Assembly: GCA_010015805.1 (NCBI GenBank)
Contig: ML978142.1
Location: forward strand, 203,831 to 267,830
Reading direction: 5' to 3'
Source of the DNA: Rhizodiscina lignyota
Lineage: Eukaryota > Ascomycota > Dothideomycetes > Aulographales > Rhizodiscinaceae
DNA: 64,000 bases
The translations under genes and the position numbers were made by a program. The notes beneath the pieces were generated by a model. The model was not told the origin of the DNA. It saw only the letters and a list, made by a program, of their open reading frames with translations, and did no database searches. The stretch's first letter is position 1, and the number at the start of each line of letters is the position of its first letter. This document shows positions 26,211 to 38,530 of the stretch, piece by piece.

Positions 26211-26456
26211 AGCTTGTGGGGTGTCAGTTTTGGATATTGTTCGACTCTTGCACCAAAAGCGTTGAATGATGAATGAAAGGATAAATGCTTGCTTTGGGAA
26301 CGCGAAGAGCCGAAATGTTTGAAGGCTTTTAATTGAAGCATTTCTGAGATGGATACCGAACTATGAGTGGGCTGTCCATTGCGATTTCCAGTGTGCCGCC
26401 TAGCTGAGTTGCAAAGCAAAGCGGAGACTATGCGTATCAGCTCCAACAAGGACTGC

Positions 26457-26484
26457 TCGGCTTCCGTGAAGTATCGGATACCGG
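26457..26484. promoter_or_regulatory. Two near-consensus GliZ-type palindromes before the O-methyltransferase
   Basis: TCGGCTTCCGT (26457-26467) and TCGGATACCGG (26474-26484) both keep TCGGN3CCG and miss only the final A. They start 17 bp apart and lie about 75-100 bp before the ATG at 26557. Confidence 0.6.
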
Positions 26485-26556
26485 ACATGGTCTAAATCAT
26501 TCACAGTACATCGTCTCGCGTGTTTGAGATGTGTCCATGAGCAGCTCGTTGTGATA

Positions 26557-27834
26557 ATGGATAATACACTGCGGGAAGCAATTTCGTCACTGCAAGAAGC
26601 AGTAGACGCACTTGAGGGACCTTTGAGGACAGAACGCCTTAGAACACTCCAAAACTCTGATTCACTGCCCGACAAAGAGACATGGACTCTCGCATCGCAA
26701 ACTGTCAATCTGGCGGACAAGTTGGTGAGGCTAATCCAGCCCCCAGCGCTGCAGCTAGCAGAGAGTTATCTGGGTGAGTGCGAAGTCTATTGGGGTGGTG
26801 CAGACTCGCTCTGATTTTCATGGTGTCTAGCTTATATCGACACCAAATGTTTGTGTGCTGCCGTCCAGCACGATATCCCAGACGAGTTATCGTCCGGGCC
26901 ACTTACCATTGACGAGCTTGCCAAACGAAGCCGACTGAAGCCTCTGCGCATGAAGCAGATTATGCGTGTCTTACACAACAATGGCATCTTCGAGTTCGAA
27001 GGGGCAAGTCAAACGTACAGCAACAGCCCGTCTTCGACGCTGCTCGTGAAGAATCACTGGACGCAGTGGCACCGTTGGGTCTCGCTGTACGGAAACGAAT
27101 TCTACGACTTTGCATGCGGCATTCCGGAGGCAATCAAGAGTGGCGAGGCGCGGAGTGCGGCGCAAATAACACACAAGACAGACAAGAACATCTTTCGATA
27201 CTTTGCCGAGCAGGGAAAGCAAGAGAAGTTTCACAAGGCGCTCGGGGCAGGCGCAGTGGCTCAGGCGCCGGGCATGCTTGCGGACTACGACTGGGGGGAG
27301 TTGGGTGATGCTGTAGTGATGGATATTGGTGGCGGTGGAGGCGATTTTATCGTCTCATTGCTCCGTGCACATCCGTCGCTGAGCGGCGCCTTGTTCGAGC
27401 TGGACACTGTCGTTGACATGGTGCGGCCAAAGTTTCAAGATGCTGACGGCGAGTTTGCAGATGTTGGAGCACGGATGGTCGACTTGCGCGTTGGCGATTT
27501 CCTCGGCGAAGTACCAGCATACGAAATATATACGATGAAGTGGTGCTTGCACAACTGGTCGGATGAAAATGTCTTGAAGATCCTTCGAGCCGTTCGACGC
27601 GCAATCCGGTTGACATCACGGGCAAGGATGGTAATCATCGAGTCGGTGCTCGCAGACGGTCGGAGTTCGCGCATTTGGCGGTATGGGGACGTTACAATGA
27701 TGTCTACAGTCAATGGCCAGGAGCGTACAGAGATGGAGTGGAGGAGTCTGGCGGCAAGGACGGGTTGGTCGGTGAAGCAAATTGTATTGTTAAGGAATGT
27801 GTGGGCTGCTGCTATTGACCTGAGGCCGGCGTGA
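26557..27834 (+). CDS. gliM: O-methyltransferase (GliM/SirM-like)
   Basis: A 406-aa fungal/plant-type O-methyltransferase in two exons (26557-26773 and 26831-27834). The N-terminal half is a winged-helix dimerisation domain (LTIDELAKRSRLKPLRMKQIMRVL region). Motif I is VVMDIGGGGGDFIV, with AHPSLSGALFELD after it; the catalytic region is MKWCLHNWSDENVLKIL with the general-base His before NW, and RMVIIESV follows. It probably O-methylates a hydroxyl on the ETP scaffold or on an N-hydroxyl. It is the last cluster gene; the DNA turns AT-rich within about 60 bp of its stop. Confidence 0.88.
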
Positions 27835-28190
27835 GATACGGTGGTGTTTTTTCGGTTTTTTTGACAGATGTACTCCCGACAAAAGTAGAGGCAGTTCTCT
27901 TCCGTAACATTTAGTAATTATTATAATATAGAGGAAAAGTAGAGTTGTAACTATTAGTAGAGTCTTAGAGAGCCTTGCCTTTATCGACTAGTATAGTAAA
28001 TATAGTAGTAGTAACTACTTTAGCAAGAGATATATATAGAAGAATATTTAGTATATATAAAATAAGTAGAAACCTTAGCGCTTTTTTTATTATAAGAAAA
28101 TACTCATAAAAAGCCTATACGTAAATCTATAGTAAGCTTAACTAGAATCTTAAAAATTAGTATAATCTAAAAAATAGCACTACCTGGAAG
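27835..28190. repeat. AT-rich, RIP-like tract at the cluster edge
   Basis: From about 27890 to 28170 the sequence is dominated by TA, TAT and AGTA words with few C or G and no reading frame. This composition, next to normal-GC coding DNA on the left, is typical of a repeat copy degraded by RIP. No terminal repeats could be delimited. Confidence 0.6.
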
Positions 28191-28560
28191 CATACGAATT
28201 CACCACCCGACCCACCGATACGCCGCCGGCCGCCCTCTTCGACAGATTCAAACAGCTTACATCTAACAGTGGGGTTCTGGGCCTGTACTACGTAGACAAA
28301 GCAAACGAGATCAAGATGCTGGAGCACATCGAAGGGCGTAAGAATATATTGACTCCCTTTACGGACCAAGCTGACGTGCAATCGACTAACCATGCCGAGA
28401 CGGCATGGAATTTGGGTAAAGGTGATCCAGTTACTATGGCTTGCGTCATTGTATGCGACTCCCGAACCATTCGGGGTGGTGCAGTGTACAAGAGTATGTC
28501 CAAACGCTCTAACTGGAGGTTTATTGGCTTAACATGCTGTCAATGCAGATACGAAGTCTC
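28191..28560 (+). other. Possible gene fragment, unknown
   Basis: A plus-strand frame without stops runs from about 28165 across 28316 (FKQLTSNSGVLGLYYVDKAN) to GGAVYK near 28493, with a GC content unlike the AT tract before it. No start, domain or splice structure is convincing. It may be the surviving end of a gene cut by the AT-rich insertion. Confidence 0.2.
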
Positions 28561-28854
28561 ATATGAAATAGTGACTCCGGCGGGCTTTCTTGCCGCGTTA
28601 CATTTCAGTAGGCATAGGACGGGGAAGGCTCATACGCATTCACATGACTTTACATTCGTTTTTGTTCACTTGATTTCGAAGTATGAACATCTCATTCTCT
28701 CTTTCGTTGTTGTTGTTTTCTCACAACTTCGCCTTCCAGGTCATTCCTCTCCCAACATTTCCGGTTTGGCTCCTAGCACAAGTACACGGTTTCAGCAGCA
28801 TTGGCTAAATGATATGTACATGAAGGCTATGATTCGTTACCTGACTAGTGTTAG

Positions 28855-30746
28855 TTATGTTGCCCTTTGGGTTTCTGGAAGGGGGTTTGCTAGTAAATTT
28901 CTCACCTCTGTGCGGGTCTCCTTACATGCTTTTGCGATAGCCTCCATCCTGGCGTAGGTTGACCAGTCTGGTGGCGCAGCCTTTGATCCTGTGGATGTTG
29001 CTGACACTATAACTAATCCTCTCTGCAACGTGGGTTTAGTGCCTCGCGCGCTACCCTGTCTCGCTTTGCGTAACACGTCTTCGTGCTCTTGGGCCAGGTC
29101 AAGGCATGACTGGAGAAACTGGAGACGGTAGCCTAGAGCCCATTTGCAGATGTTGAAGAGGTTATGTTTGAGTCTCTTCACATGCGCGCAATCTTGCATG
29201 TTGATTAGGGGCCCGATTGCTGCCATTTCGTATCTAGAAATGGGTGTTTGAACTTTCTTGGCGGCAACCATGTAGACCATATACAGCTGCGCCGTCCAGG
29301 GGCTTACTGTGATTTGGAACCCAACAGTATGAAGGTATGCCCAGTAGCCAGTTGTCTTGGCATTCGCGTATATTAAGTTGAGCTCCTGAGGCAGTTCCAG
29401 TTTCGGGCCTGGATTCTTGGATGTTGTGAGAGCCTGTGTATATTGCATAGGAATCTTGAGATCGCCAATAGTGCTATTGCCTTTGGAGCTTTTGAGCGCG
29501 TAGTCTACAACAGACATGAAATGATTGACCATGCAACTACCATTTTTGGCGCATTCGCACATCGCTTCAGACAATGAGCCTGAGTGTGCTTCGAACTCAA
29601 GGTTACAGATGGGGAGACCTGGGTGACTGTCGCTTGTAGTACCCTCCAGTCTGCAAGGATGGTGATGGTAGATCGTGTCTTCCTGCTCCTCAGTGAAAGG
29701 CGCGTCTTGAGAACGCCCTTGTGTCTTGAACTTTTCATTCGAAACGTACGTTATCATTACATCGGCCTTTCCTGGCGACTGTCTTTGCGGATCCGCCTGC
29801 CACAAGGGGGAGAGGTAGACTTCGTTGAGTTTGCAAATCCCGTCAAATCCAGGATCCCGCAAGTGTGGATCCGTCTCCATCAACCCACGGGGCACTAGAA
29901 GGTTTTGGATGTTGTCCCTGAATGTGGCTTCATTCACTTCAAGAGACTCAACTGCCTGTGCCACAATTTGCAGTGCCAAATTTTCAGCTCGCTCATCATA
30001 TTCCTCGTGTACCTTATGAAGTATCCAGGTTGCAAAAGGGCGAAGAGGCTCGGGTACCGTATTATGCACGCGCTGGCGAACGTCAACACCATGAGACTTG
30101 AGCTCCGTTGTGTCATGGGGCGCCATATCGCTCTCCGTGCATACTGAAGGAGATGCCGTGTGCTCTCTTTCGAGGAGGATGAGGTTCTCTTGGGTGAGTT
30201 GGGAGCGGTTCGTGGAATTCAAGTCGGAAGAACTGGCATCCTCAGGCCAAGGGACCGAGGTAGGTGCACTATTTCGCTATTAGTGTTATCTTCATAGCGA
30301 AAAGGGATCCAAACATACCGAGAGGGATCTCCCGCGCCCTGTTGTTGGTGGTGTTCGCGAGAGCTAGCGTCTGCTACGTCAACACGCAAGGCGTCTGACT
30401 CCGGAGAGACATTCTGTAAAAATTTGTCCACAAGATGGTTTGTCGAATACTTGAAAGGTTCCTCTCGTAGTTCCCCCTGAGTTGATGCCAGCTGATATTC
30501 CACTCGCTCTTCGCTCTCGGGCGGTAAGAGGGATGGAGGAGTTTGCAGTGATCGCGAGGGAGAACTTGAGTCGTATTGCGTCGCATGCTCCGTCGGCTGA
30601 AGGTGTTTTGGTTTTTTCATCGGCCGCGGCATGAGTGCGTGTATTTCTTGTTCCTCATTTCTTTCAGAGTGGCTGCGTTCAATTCCTTTGTGCGCTTCGC
30701 TGCTAGTGGCGCGATTGGTGTCTGTTATTACTTGTGGTAGACGCAT
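28855..30746 (-). CDS. Uncharacterised fungal accessory protein, 613 aa
   Basis: Two exons, 30746-30319 and 30268-28855, join in phase across a 50-nt intron with a GTATGT donor, a CACTAAT branch and a TAG acceptor, giving an intact 613-aa protein. The first 150 residues are charged and low-complexity. The rest has no motif I can name with certainty. A segment with KADVMITYV, then CNLEFEAHSGSLSEA and YALKSS, faintly recalls the acidic core of PD-(D/E)XK-type nuclease folds found in fungal accessory proteins, but the expected E-x-K is not exact. No signal peptide or membrane segment is evident. It stands alone between AT-rich tracts, so it looks like accessory-genome content. Sure as a gene, unknown in function. 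Confidence 0.7.
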
Positions 30747-31582
30747 TTTAATTGCTGATTGTAAATGTGCTATAGAGTGCGAAAGGCAGTACTAGGTACT
30801 AAAGTAATTTGGTTTAGTTGCTGCTTTAGTTACCGCCGTAGTATGACGTTGAAGTAAGGTGAAATAGGATCCCGCCACCTGAACTTCGCTAACGTTAGCG
30901 TTACTCCTAAATTCAGTAAGGTTTAGTGGGAAATATTCGGCCAAGCTTAAGTAGAGTTTAACTAGTTAAATAATAAGTTAATATATTACCGTAAAGTCCT
31001 AACATCGTATATCTCAACACAACTTAACCCCTCCTCACATATCTTCACGTATCTTTATATATCTTTACACATCCTCACTCTTTAAAGAGCGCGAGTATGT
31101 AATACAGATCTCTCTATCTTTATGTTCGTACAGCTACATAACATTATACAACAACAACAAATAAAAGTCGTCAAGTTAAAGTTCTGACACTAACAAGGGT
31201 ATTCGCGCTTAGGTCGCCTTAGTTCGCCCTTGGCTTGCAAGACCCCGATCTATGCCGATGATTCCTATGCTTCTTTAGGTATGCATCTCTACCAGTAAGG
31301 TTGCAGCTCTCTTAGCCCCTGTATTCACGGTATCTTAAAAGACATTCGCTATTCTAATCTATCGCATCTTCTTACTTACAGGTCATACAACCCTTAGCTG
31401 TCGCGTCTCGTCCAAATTAGGCTTAGGGTATTAGTAGCTTAGTAAAAGTCTGCAATCAAGCGTTGGTTCCATTTCGATTCCCACAAAACTCTCCTAGGCG
31501 CCTGACGTAGGACATCATGCGACTTTCCCTTAAGATCTTTCTACTCTTCGACAACTTGACTACCCATAGTCATGCGCGGGCT
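30747..31582. repeat. AT-rich intergenic tract
   Basis: AT-rich sequence with repeated short words (TATCTTTA.ATATC type at 31030-31080). There is no supported gene. It probably represents another RIP-degraded element between the accessory gene and the broken region to the right. Confidence 0.45.
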
Positions 31583-34500
31583 CTACAATATCGACGATGA
31601 GACAGAAACCTGAATATGGCGGCAATGTGAGGCGATATAGAAACAACGTGAAGAGATACCGCGACAATGTGAAGAAGTGGATCTCGACGATAAGATAGAA
31701 AGTTGGTTACAGGCAGGGCTTAAAGAGCGGGATTTCCATACAAGCACAGGATTGGAATCACGATGTTGCGCAAGATCATGTTGTTCCTCATCGTCATGTA
31801 CGGCTTGCCGACGTTGTGCTTGCTCGGCATTGCATTCAATATTCCGGTCATGGATCGAGTCACCCAAGTCTTCCAGTAGTCATCCATTACCGCAGTGAGC
31901 TCGGCTTTAGCATTATGAGGTTGTACATATCACCATCAGGATGCTTAATCATGTCCTCGAACGGCATCGTATTGTACATTGTGCAATTAAGCGCAGTGCC
32001 ACACCCACTCATCTTTACAATGTCTCTTAGCTTATATGACACTAGCCTCCTCCCAGACCAGAAATCACCCAGCCTCTCGGCTACCTCCGACTTCGCCTGT
32101 GCGCTCATGGGGTAGAAACCCTAGTCCTCATTACCATAAAGGGTGCAGATCTCGGCCGAAACCTCATCGTCTTAGTGTCCGACATTATGGCCCTCATCAG
32201 AATCGCGATGTATGGCCGTTGCGAGGGGCATACACTATTGCCTCTCCCTTCCTGATCTTGGTTGTGCTGAAGTACCCGCTGGTACCCATAATCCGGAACA
32301 AGCCCTTAGTAAAGATCTCAGATAGAAGGTAGATGGTTTTCGGGGGCAGCGTCGAAGGAGTGGTCGCGAATCTAAACGAATTTGTGGGGTTAGCTCCTCT
32401 GCAGTCCCTCTTCACGATCCCGTTATTAGTCTCAGGCTTGCCGCTTGCGGAAGCAGAACTCAGCCACATTGATCAGGCTTATCGATCAAATTGAAAGCTG
32501 TAGACGCGTTCATATCCATAGCCTGAGCGCGGTACACAGCGAACCAGCTTCCGTGATCAACGACCTAAACTCAGCACGTATCAATGCCTCCGAAGAAGGA
32601 CATGTCCGTGTACGGGACCAGACTCGGATCCGTGCCGCTAACCAGGAGCATACGCTTGCATTCCATAATGCCATCTGCATGTCGGTCATGACAGCAGCCA
32701 GCCTTCTGACCATTACCACCTCGTCATTCTCGTAGATCTTTGGAGCTGGCTCTGCGCGTCTGCGCTCGATCATAGCTGGAGCCGTGGTCGAGCCCATGAT
32801 GCATCTGATGGCCGTGGTGTTCTCTAGACTTGTAAATTCAAGCAAGACCAAGTACCCGTCCAGCTCGTTCTCACCATGGTAAGCATGACCACCCTCATTA
32901 CACTCCACAGTTGAATAGTACCTACAAACTTGGACACGAGCGTGGGCAAGTACCACAACCTCCCCGAGCGCTCGCTCAGGAGTAAGATGACTGGGGAGGA
33001 CTATACCGAGCTCTACGAAATCCTCGTGACCAGATTCGCGAACATAGGCATAAGTAAAAGGAGCTTAACCTTCTCGCTGTCGACTCCTACGTTACCACGT
33101 TGACCAAGCTGCCCGACACGATGATCTGGACCGCGAGGATGTACAGGGCGCCGGTTTCGACGTTTTTCGCGATGTGGTTTATGTGCCTAAACATGATCGA
33201 GTTTATAACTCACGTTTGGGAGCATGAATGAGATTGACCAGGTGTTCCTGTCCCTCGACAAGTGGATAGTGAGGCAGATGTCCGTGATGAGCCCCGCCTT
33301 CAGGACTGTGTTCGGAAGGTAGCACCCGTACATGCTCATAGTGTCATCTCTAAACATAGAGCTAGACACGATGGCGATCTTATACAAGACTATGATGCTA
33401 AGGTTGAGGCACTGCATCGAGGTGTTTACGCCCAGGGATCTGGCCCTGCGCGCGAACGAGGAACACGCCTTTCTCATCGACCCAGGATATATGCACCGAT
33501 AGGGACACGTTCGGGCTCGTGCGGGAGTTCGCCCGCAAGGACGTAGTCGGACCGGGAATCAAAGCCACGACGTGAGTTCCGTCCATGTCCATGTGGAGGA
33601 CAAACCGCGAGCGCCTTTAGATCATGATCATAATTCAGATAATAGAGGTGATGATCGCGACGAACCCGAAGCGAGGTTCATTGGCATGGCCACTGTCTAG
33701 ATTACGCACGACACGGACGCCTTAGGTAGCTGCTCGAAAGCTGTGGAATTCGTACCAGAACAACACTATAATCCTGCCCATGGTCGAGCACATTTGCTCG
33801 AGGTGCGGCTACGAACATGCGACTCTAGATCTCGACGAGCCTCCAAGGCCGATCGTGTGTATGTGCCGCGAGGAAACCGAGATTGGAAATCCGGTCAAGG
33901 TCGCGTACTTAGAGACGGCCTTGAACGTGAGGTGGACTACAATGACCACCGTAGATGGACTCCCCGCCGCGAGCATTGATAGAGTCATTATCCACGTCCG
34001 GAGCAGGGAGTCGGTGACGGAGACAGAGCTAAGGGTAACTCTAGGTCTCGCCGCAATAATGTCCATCAAGATGCAGATGGGTCTGTTACCGTCGGCGGAG
34101 GAGAGTGTGATTAACGAGGTGAGCGCAATGTAGTGGACTGGTCCGAACACGAGCCTCAACGCAAGGGTGAGGATGAGGTCGAACGGCGAGTCAAACGTCA
34201 AGGTGTTCAAGTGTGTCGGGAGGTTGGTGTCCGTGTATACGTTCGCGGTCTCCGATGAGTTCGTGCTTGAAGGTCTGATTGTGTTGAAGATTTCTGCCTT
34301 CAAAAATGAGTGAGTTTCTTTGCTTGCAGCTGCTCTGTCGTATCAAAGATTGAGCACTGTTTGGGACGCTATAAATACAAAAAATAAGAGCTAGAATAGC
34401 CCTTTTTCGTAAGCTGTCTCAGATATCTCGATATCCGGGCACAACAGCCATTTCACAGCTGTTTTGCGTCGAAACAGGTATCAGATTCTCCGATGCATGG

Positions 34501-35600
34501 TGTTTCCACAGTACTAGGTGGTCATGACTGAGATTAGAAACAACAGTACGACCCTAGACGTGGCGGTGCTCTGGTGGCGTCGAGAGGGTTGCAGGCTTGC
34601 GGTCATGGTGAGGGCGTGGGTGTTTCATCAACGTAATACCAAGGAGATACAGGTCCATGGGCGATTACACGTTTGCGTGCGAGCTCGAGACACTGGATAA
34701 AACCACTCCCAAGGTCGTGACGTCGATTTTGAGTCTGGCGATAAGCCTGGTGGGGTGCGCGCGTTTCGATGATGGGCGTCATCGACAACGACTTCATGTC
34801 CGCGGTTAGATCCAACGATCACATTCTCACTGATGCTCCTGATCTCGGCGGGCAGAAGGGCAAGTTCATAGTCAAGGCCGATGGTATAAATTTGTACGTG
34901 TTGTGATACGTGTTCGGGTACGTGGTGACGGCGACGGACCCGCGGCTGACAAGGATATCGCGCATGATCACGACCATGCCCGAGAAGCCGTCTCCGTTCA
35001 CGAGGACCCCCTGGCAGCATCGTGGTGGAGGTAATAATGAATAGAGAGCTAGTTTTCCTCAACGGCCTAGCCGCCATCCGCAAAATGGTCGGGACTCGGC
35101 TTGTCTGATCATCGGCGAGAGGCCGAGGATGATTTAGCGTAAGATCTGAGGCAGGGTGCCGACCAGACTCGAGGTCCAGCTAGAACCTATGCCTTGCGAC
35201 GGGAACATAGCCACGGCGGCACTCGCGTCTATGAGGCTGAAGGCCTCCATAGGTGTGCGGTCGCGGATGGAATCACAACCAAGGTTGCACGCGGCCACCT
35301 GAGCATGGTCGAGGATATAGTTTACGAGCTGGACGTGGCTAAGACCAAGGCTGCGAATAGAATGATGATAGTGAATCCGCGTGTGAGGGCGCTCGAGGTC
35401 GTGCCCAATACCGGGGATGTCGTTAGAAGGGTGATCTCAAGTGCGAGGGACGTAAATACGGACGCGGTTTTAAGCTTCTAATGGGAAGTGCAGGGTCCCG
35501 ACCCCGTCAAGTTCAAGGGAACCCGGGAGATCAAAACTCAGGTCGAGACGACGCTACTACAGAGCCAGGCTCTAGAAAAGGAAGGCCGAGGTGGCACACA
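31583..35600. pseudogene. 4-kb stretch of broken reading frames of normal GC content
   Basis: GC content is ordinary, yet no frame stays open beyond about 165 codons. Protein-like pieces appear on the minus strand (31887-32108, 32510-32956) and on the plus strand (33200-34310, 35194-35590), each ending in TAG/TGA and resuming in another frame. Examples are LRANEEHAFLIDPGYMHR near 33450 on the plus strand and MPFEDMIKHPDGDMYNLIM near 31950 on the minus strand. I cannot identify the parent genes. Decayed genes or a mosaic of integrated fragments fit best. The limits are approximate. Confidence 0.35.
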
Positions 35601-35629
35601 CTTGGAAATACCTAATCAAAATCCATAGC

Positions 35630-37700
35630 CGGGTACTACCGCAGGAAAATCCACGAATGGAAGACGGAAGGAATTACCGTTCAGAGTACTAGAGATGCTG
35701 GAAAGACTGGCCAACTGATCGCATATAAGCTTAAACTCCGGTTCCTTGGACAGAGGGTGGGGAATGACAATGATAAAGGTAATAGTAAGGATGTTTCTCG
35801 AGTGGACGGATATGAGAAGTAAAGTAAGCCCCAGACTTGCGCAGCACTCGTATCCGCGTATTTGCCCGAGATATGCTAGGGAGCACCGGCTCTGACGAAA
35901 TATCAGATTACTACTTTGCACTCGATAGGAAAGCTAAACACAGTAGTGAGGCTATGCTGAAAGAAGAGACGATCATTAATCTCTTCGCAAATTACAAGTT
36001 CTACCCTATGCTACGACATGTCGCCCTTCCCTAGCTCTGCGTCAGCCCGCAACCGCTAACGGAGAAAAGAGGCACCTAGAGTACAAGTACTCGGACGAGC
36101 TGTTTTTCTTCCAATAGCTCTAAAAGAAGGGCGTCAAGAAGATCTCAAAGTCATTGTCTATGATAAAAACAGACTGCATAAGGACGACGTCATCGTCGAC
36201 GTGCTCGCCGGCGAAGGGTTGCGTGGCCTAGCCAAACTGAAGTCTTTCGACGTGGAGATTCTTAAGTGGCGAAAGGTAGATCTGTGTCCTGTCGTCATTC
36301 AAAAGGCCGCGCCGAACATGCGCGAGCTGCATCTGTAATAGAGTGAGCGGAACTCTGTGCTTAGAGGATAGAGCGAGCCGGACGGATTACCGAGGTTGAA
36401 GCATCTCGAGCCCATTTATCTTCATTATAAAGAGGTGAGAGACATCTTTATATCTCACCCTACGGGCAGCATGATATTAGTGTAGTGAACGTATGTCATT
36501 AACCCTTGGATATGACTGTTAGGTTGTGGAGAGCTAAGCTTAAACTAAGAAATACCGCGAAGAATTCGAAGCTCGACTGAGCAAATCCCGCAAAGGTGGA
36601 AACTGAATCCTCCTAAGCTATCCCAGAGTGGTTCGGATAGCGCAGATGCCAGGTTATATCCCAAGATTTAGGTCAAGGGTCGCGGGAAGGTAACTACCAT
36701 TAGTCAAACCCAGCCATCTAGCGTGAATGATTCTAAAAACGCTCTAAATAAGAACCAAGATACCTAGCTAAAGTACGCTCGGAACTTCAGTTGCAGAATA
36801 CCAGACTTGCCTGAGGCTGCAGGAAAGATGAACAAGGCGCTCCATAATGTGAACGTAGCCATCATCGACGATAGGGTCGACTTCCTAGGTGCAGACATAG
36901 AGGGCTTCCTCAAATGATTTACACCAGGGCTGAGCTTCGACACGTCAGCGGATAGCCCTGCTCACCATTTCTCTTCGAGTGGACATAACACCTCTGTGGC
37001 AAAACTGATTCTTGACGTCTGCCCTAACGCTAACATCATGCCATATCTTCTCATGGCCAATGTCGAGAAAGAGGGCCATGTCCCACGTCCAAGGCCTGGA
37101 AGTACAGCTAAAGTACGAGGCGGCCACAGGGCTCAATTCCTACAGATACGGTGCCCTTGTTTCCCCGTTAGACAAGCAGGGTTCCGGTGGCCAAGACAAA
37201 AAACTGTGTACTACAGAGTGACAGTATAAGCAAGCTTCTAGGTATCCGGGAGGCTATTAGCAACGGCGTTGACATAATTTCCATGCCCTGGTCCATTACA
37301 CAGACCGATGATAAGGTTCAACCGAAGAGGGATGACTTTAAGGCCCTCAAAGCGGTTCGAAATGATGTCGATAAACCCCATTAATGTCCTCTGTGGTGCT
37401 AGTGACGACGCACACTCCAGAAACCGGGGCGACGAGGTTCTCTCAGGAATCGACAGGGATATCTTCCGGATCGGAGCTGCCGACTAGACTTGCTAGACTC
37501 GGCCCTACGTGATGGATCCGAAAGCCGTTCACTTCGTGTTTCCCGGGGTCGACTTAGACATTCCGACCTTGACGAAGAGCACCTCTAGCAGCACTAAGAA
37601 GAGCAACCTCGAGAAGAAAATGTTAGGACCGTCTACCGTGGCCTGGCCAGACACCTGCTTTAGGATGCGGCAGGGATCCTCATCGCGAGAGTCTAGGCGC
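35630..37700 (+). pseudogene. Degenerate subtilisin-like (S8) protease of the fungal accessory type
   Basis: Pieces in the right order but in shifting frames match fungal subtilase-domain proteins. An N-terminal region (LFANYKFYPMLRHVALP near 36000; FDVEILKWRKVDLCPVV near 36250; AAPNMRELHL near 36310) is followed by the Asp region (NVAIIDDRVDFLGADI, about 36850-36895), the His region (GHNTSVAKLILDVCPN, about 36980-37030, His kept but the usual Gly after it lost) and EAISNGVDIISMPWSIT near 37255. The Ser region is not recognisable before the frame breaks near 37640. In-frame stops TAA-TAG at 36335-36340 and TAG at 36369-36371 sit where Tyr-Trp and Trp are expected, consistent with G-to-A change. 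It is inactive. Confidence 0.6.
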
Positions 37701-37891
37701 TGATACGCCAGTAAAAGGAAGCGCCAAGCGATCACGATCCAGGGCTGCATGCAACCTCCGTCGATTAGGTGCCTCAATCCCCGAATCGTCTCGTCTTCCA
37801 TAAGCACGCAGCCCTTCTGTGTCGTGATCAGAGCATGAGCTCCGATCATGACACCGCGCAAGCGGTTCCGATGGTCCACGCAGCTCTTACC

Positions 37892-38530
37892 CTACGAAGG
37901 ACACTCAAGATCCTCGTGGCCTGCACCTGCCAGGAAGACCGGAGAGTCCGTCATGTGAACAGCTTTCGCCAGGCCGCCGTCTCCGGAGCCGTCAAGAAGT
38001 GTGACTAGCGACTCGTGTACCAGCAACAGCTCAGTGTCGAAGGGATCACCGTCATCGTCCTTCCCTGAGGAGGCAGAGTGGAGGAGCATCTCTGTGATCT
38101 CCCCGTGTGACATTCTCCCATCGAATGCTTCGAAAATCCGCGACTCCATCATGCGGAGCACATGTACTGCCATAGTGAGGGGAACGGCAATTGCAGACAA
38201 CGTGAGCTCGCCGGCTTCAAACCTGACCCAGGCGCTCTCTACAAATCTGAAGGTTTGCGTGTAGCCCTTGGCGTACGACTTGCAGGCGGTGGAGAAGCTT
38301 GCTTCAGGGCCGTCTTCTAGAGGGAGCACCGGCTCCACTTCGGCGCCAGGTGACGGCCCACCGAGCCCATCCTACTCTTGAGACTGAGACAATGCAGTTG
38401 CTTTGTCTCTCTCGCCAACGTGAGATTCCTCAGTAGGTGAGGTCGTCTGCTCCACCTCCAAGGGTGAGAACCATGATACGCCGTGTTCATACTCGGTATG
38501 GATAGTCTTCTTGACTGGTGCCGCTCTCAT
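37892..38530 (-). pseudogene. Unknown acidic protein with one in-frame TAG
   Basis: One minus-strand frame runs from an ATG at 38530 to a stop at 37892, broken only by a TAG at about 38373 (after ALSQSQE). The intact second half (148 codons) is protein-like: YTQTFRFVESAWVRFEAGEL and LTMAVHVLRMMESRIFEAF look helical, followed by an acidic stretch. A CAG-to-TAG change would explain the break. Family unknown; a resemblance to fungal DUF6604-type N-terminal regions is only an impression. It converges on the subtilase pseudogene. Confidence 0.35.

Noticed and set aside
33809-34303. 164-codon minus-strand frame rich in Thr, Ser, Leu
   Set aside because: It is opposite a more protein-like plus-strand frame and shows only biased composition.
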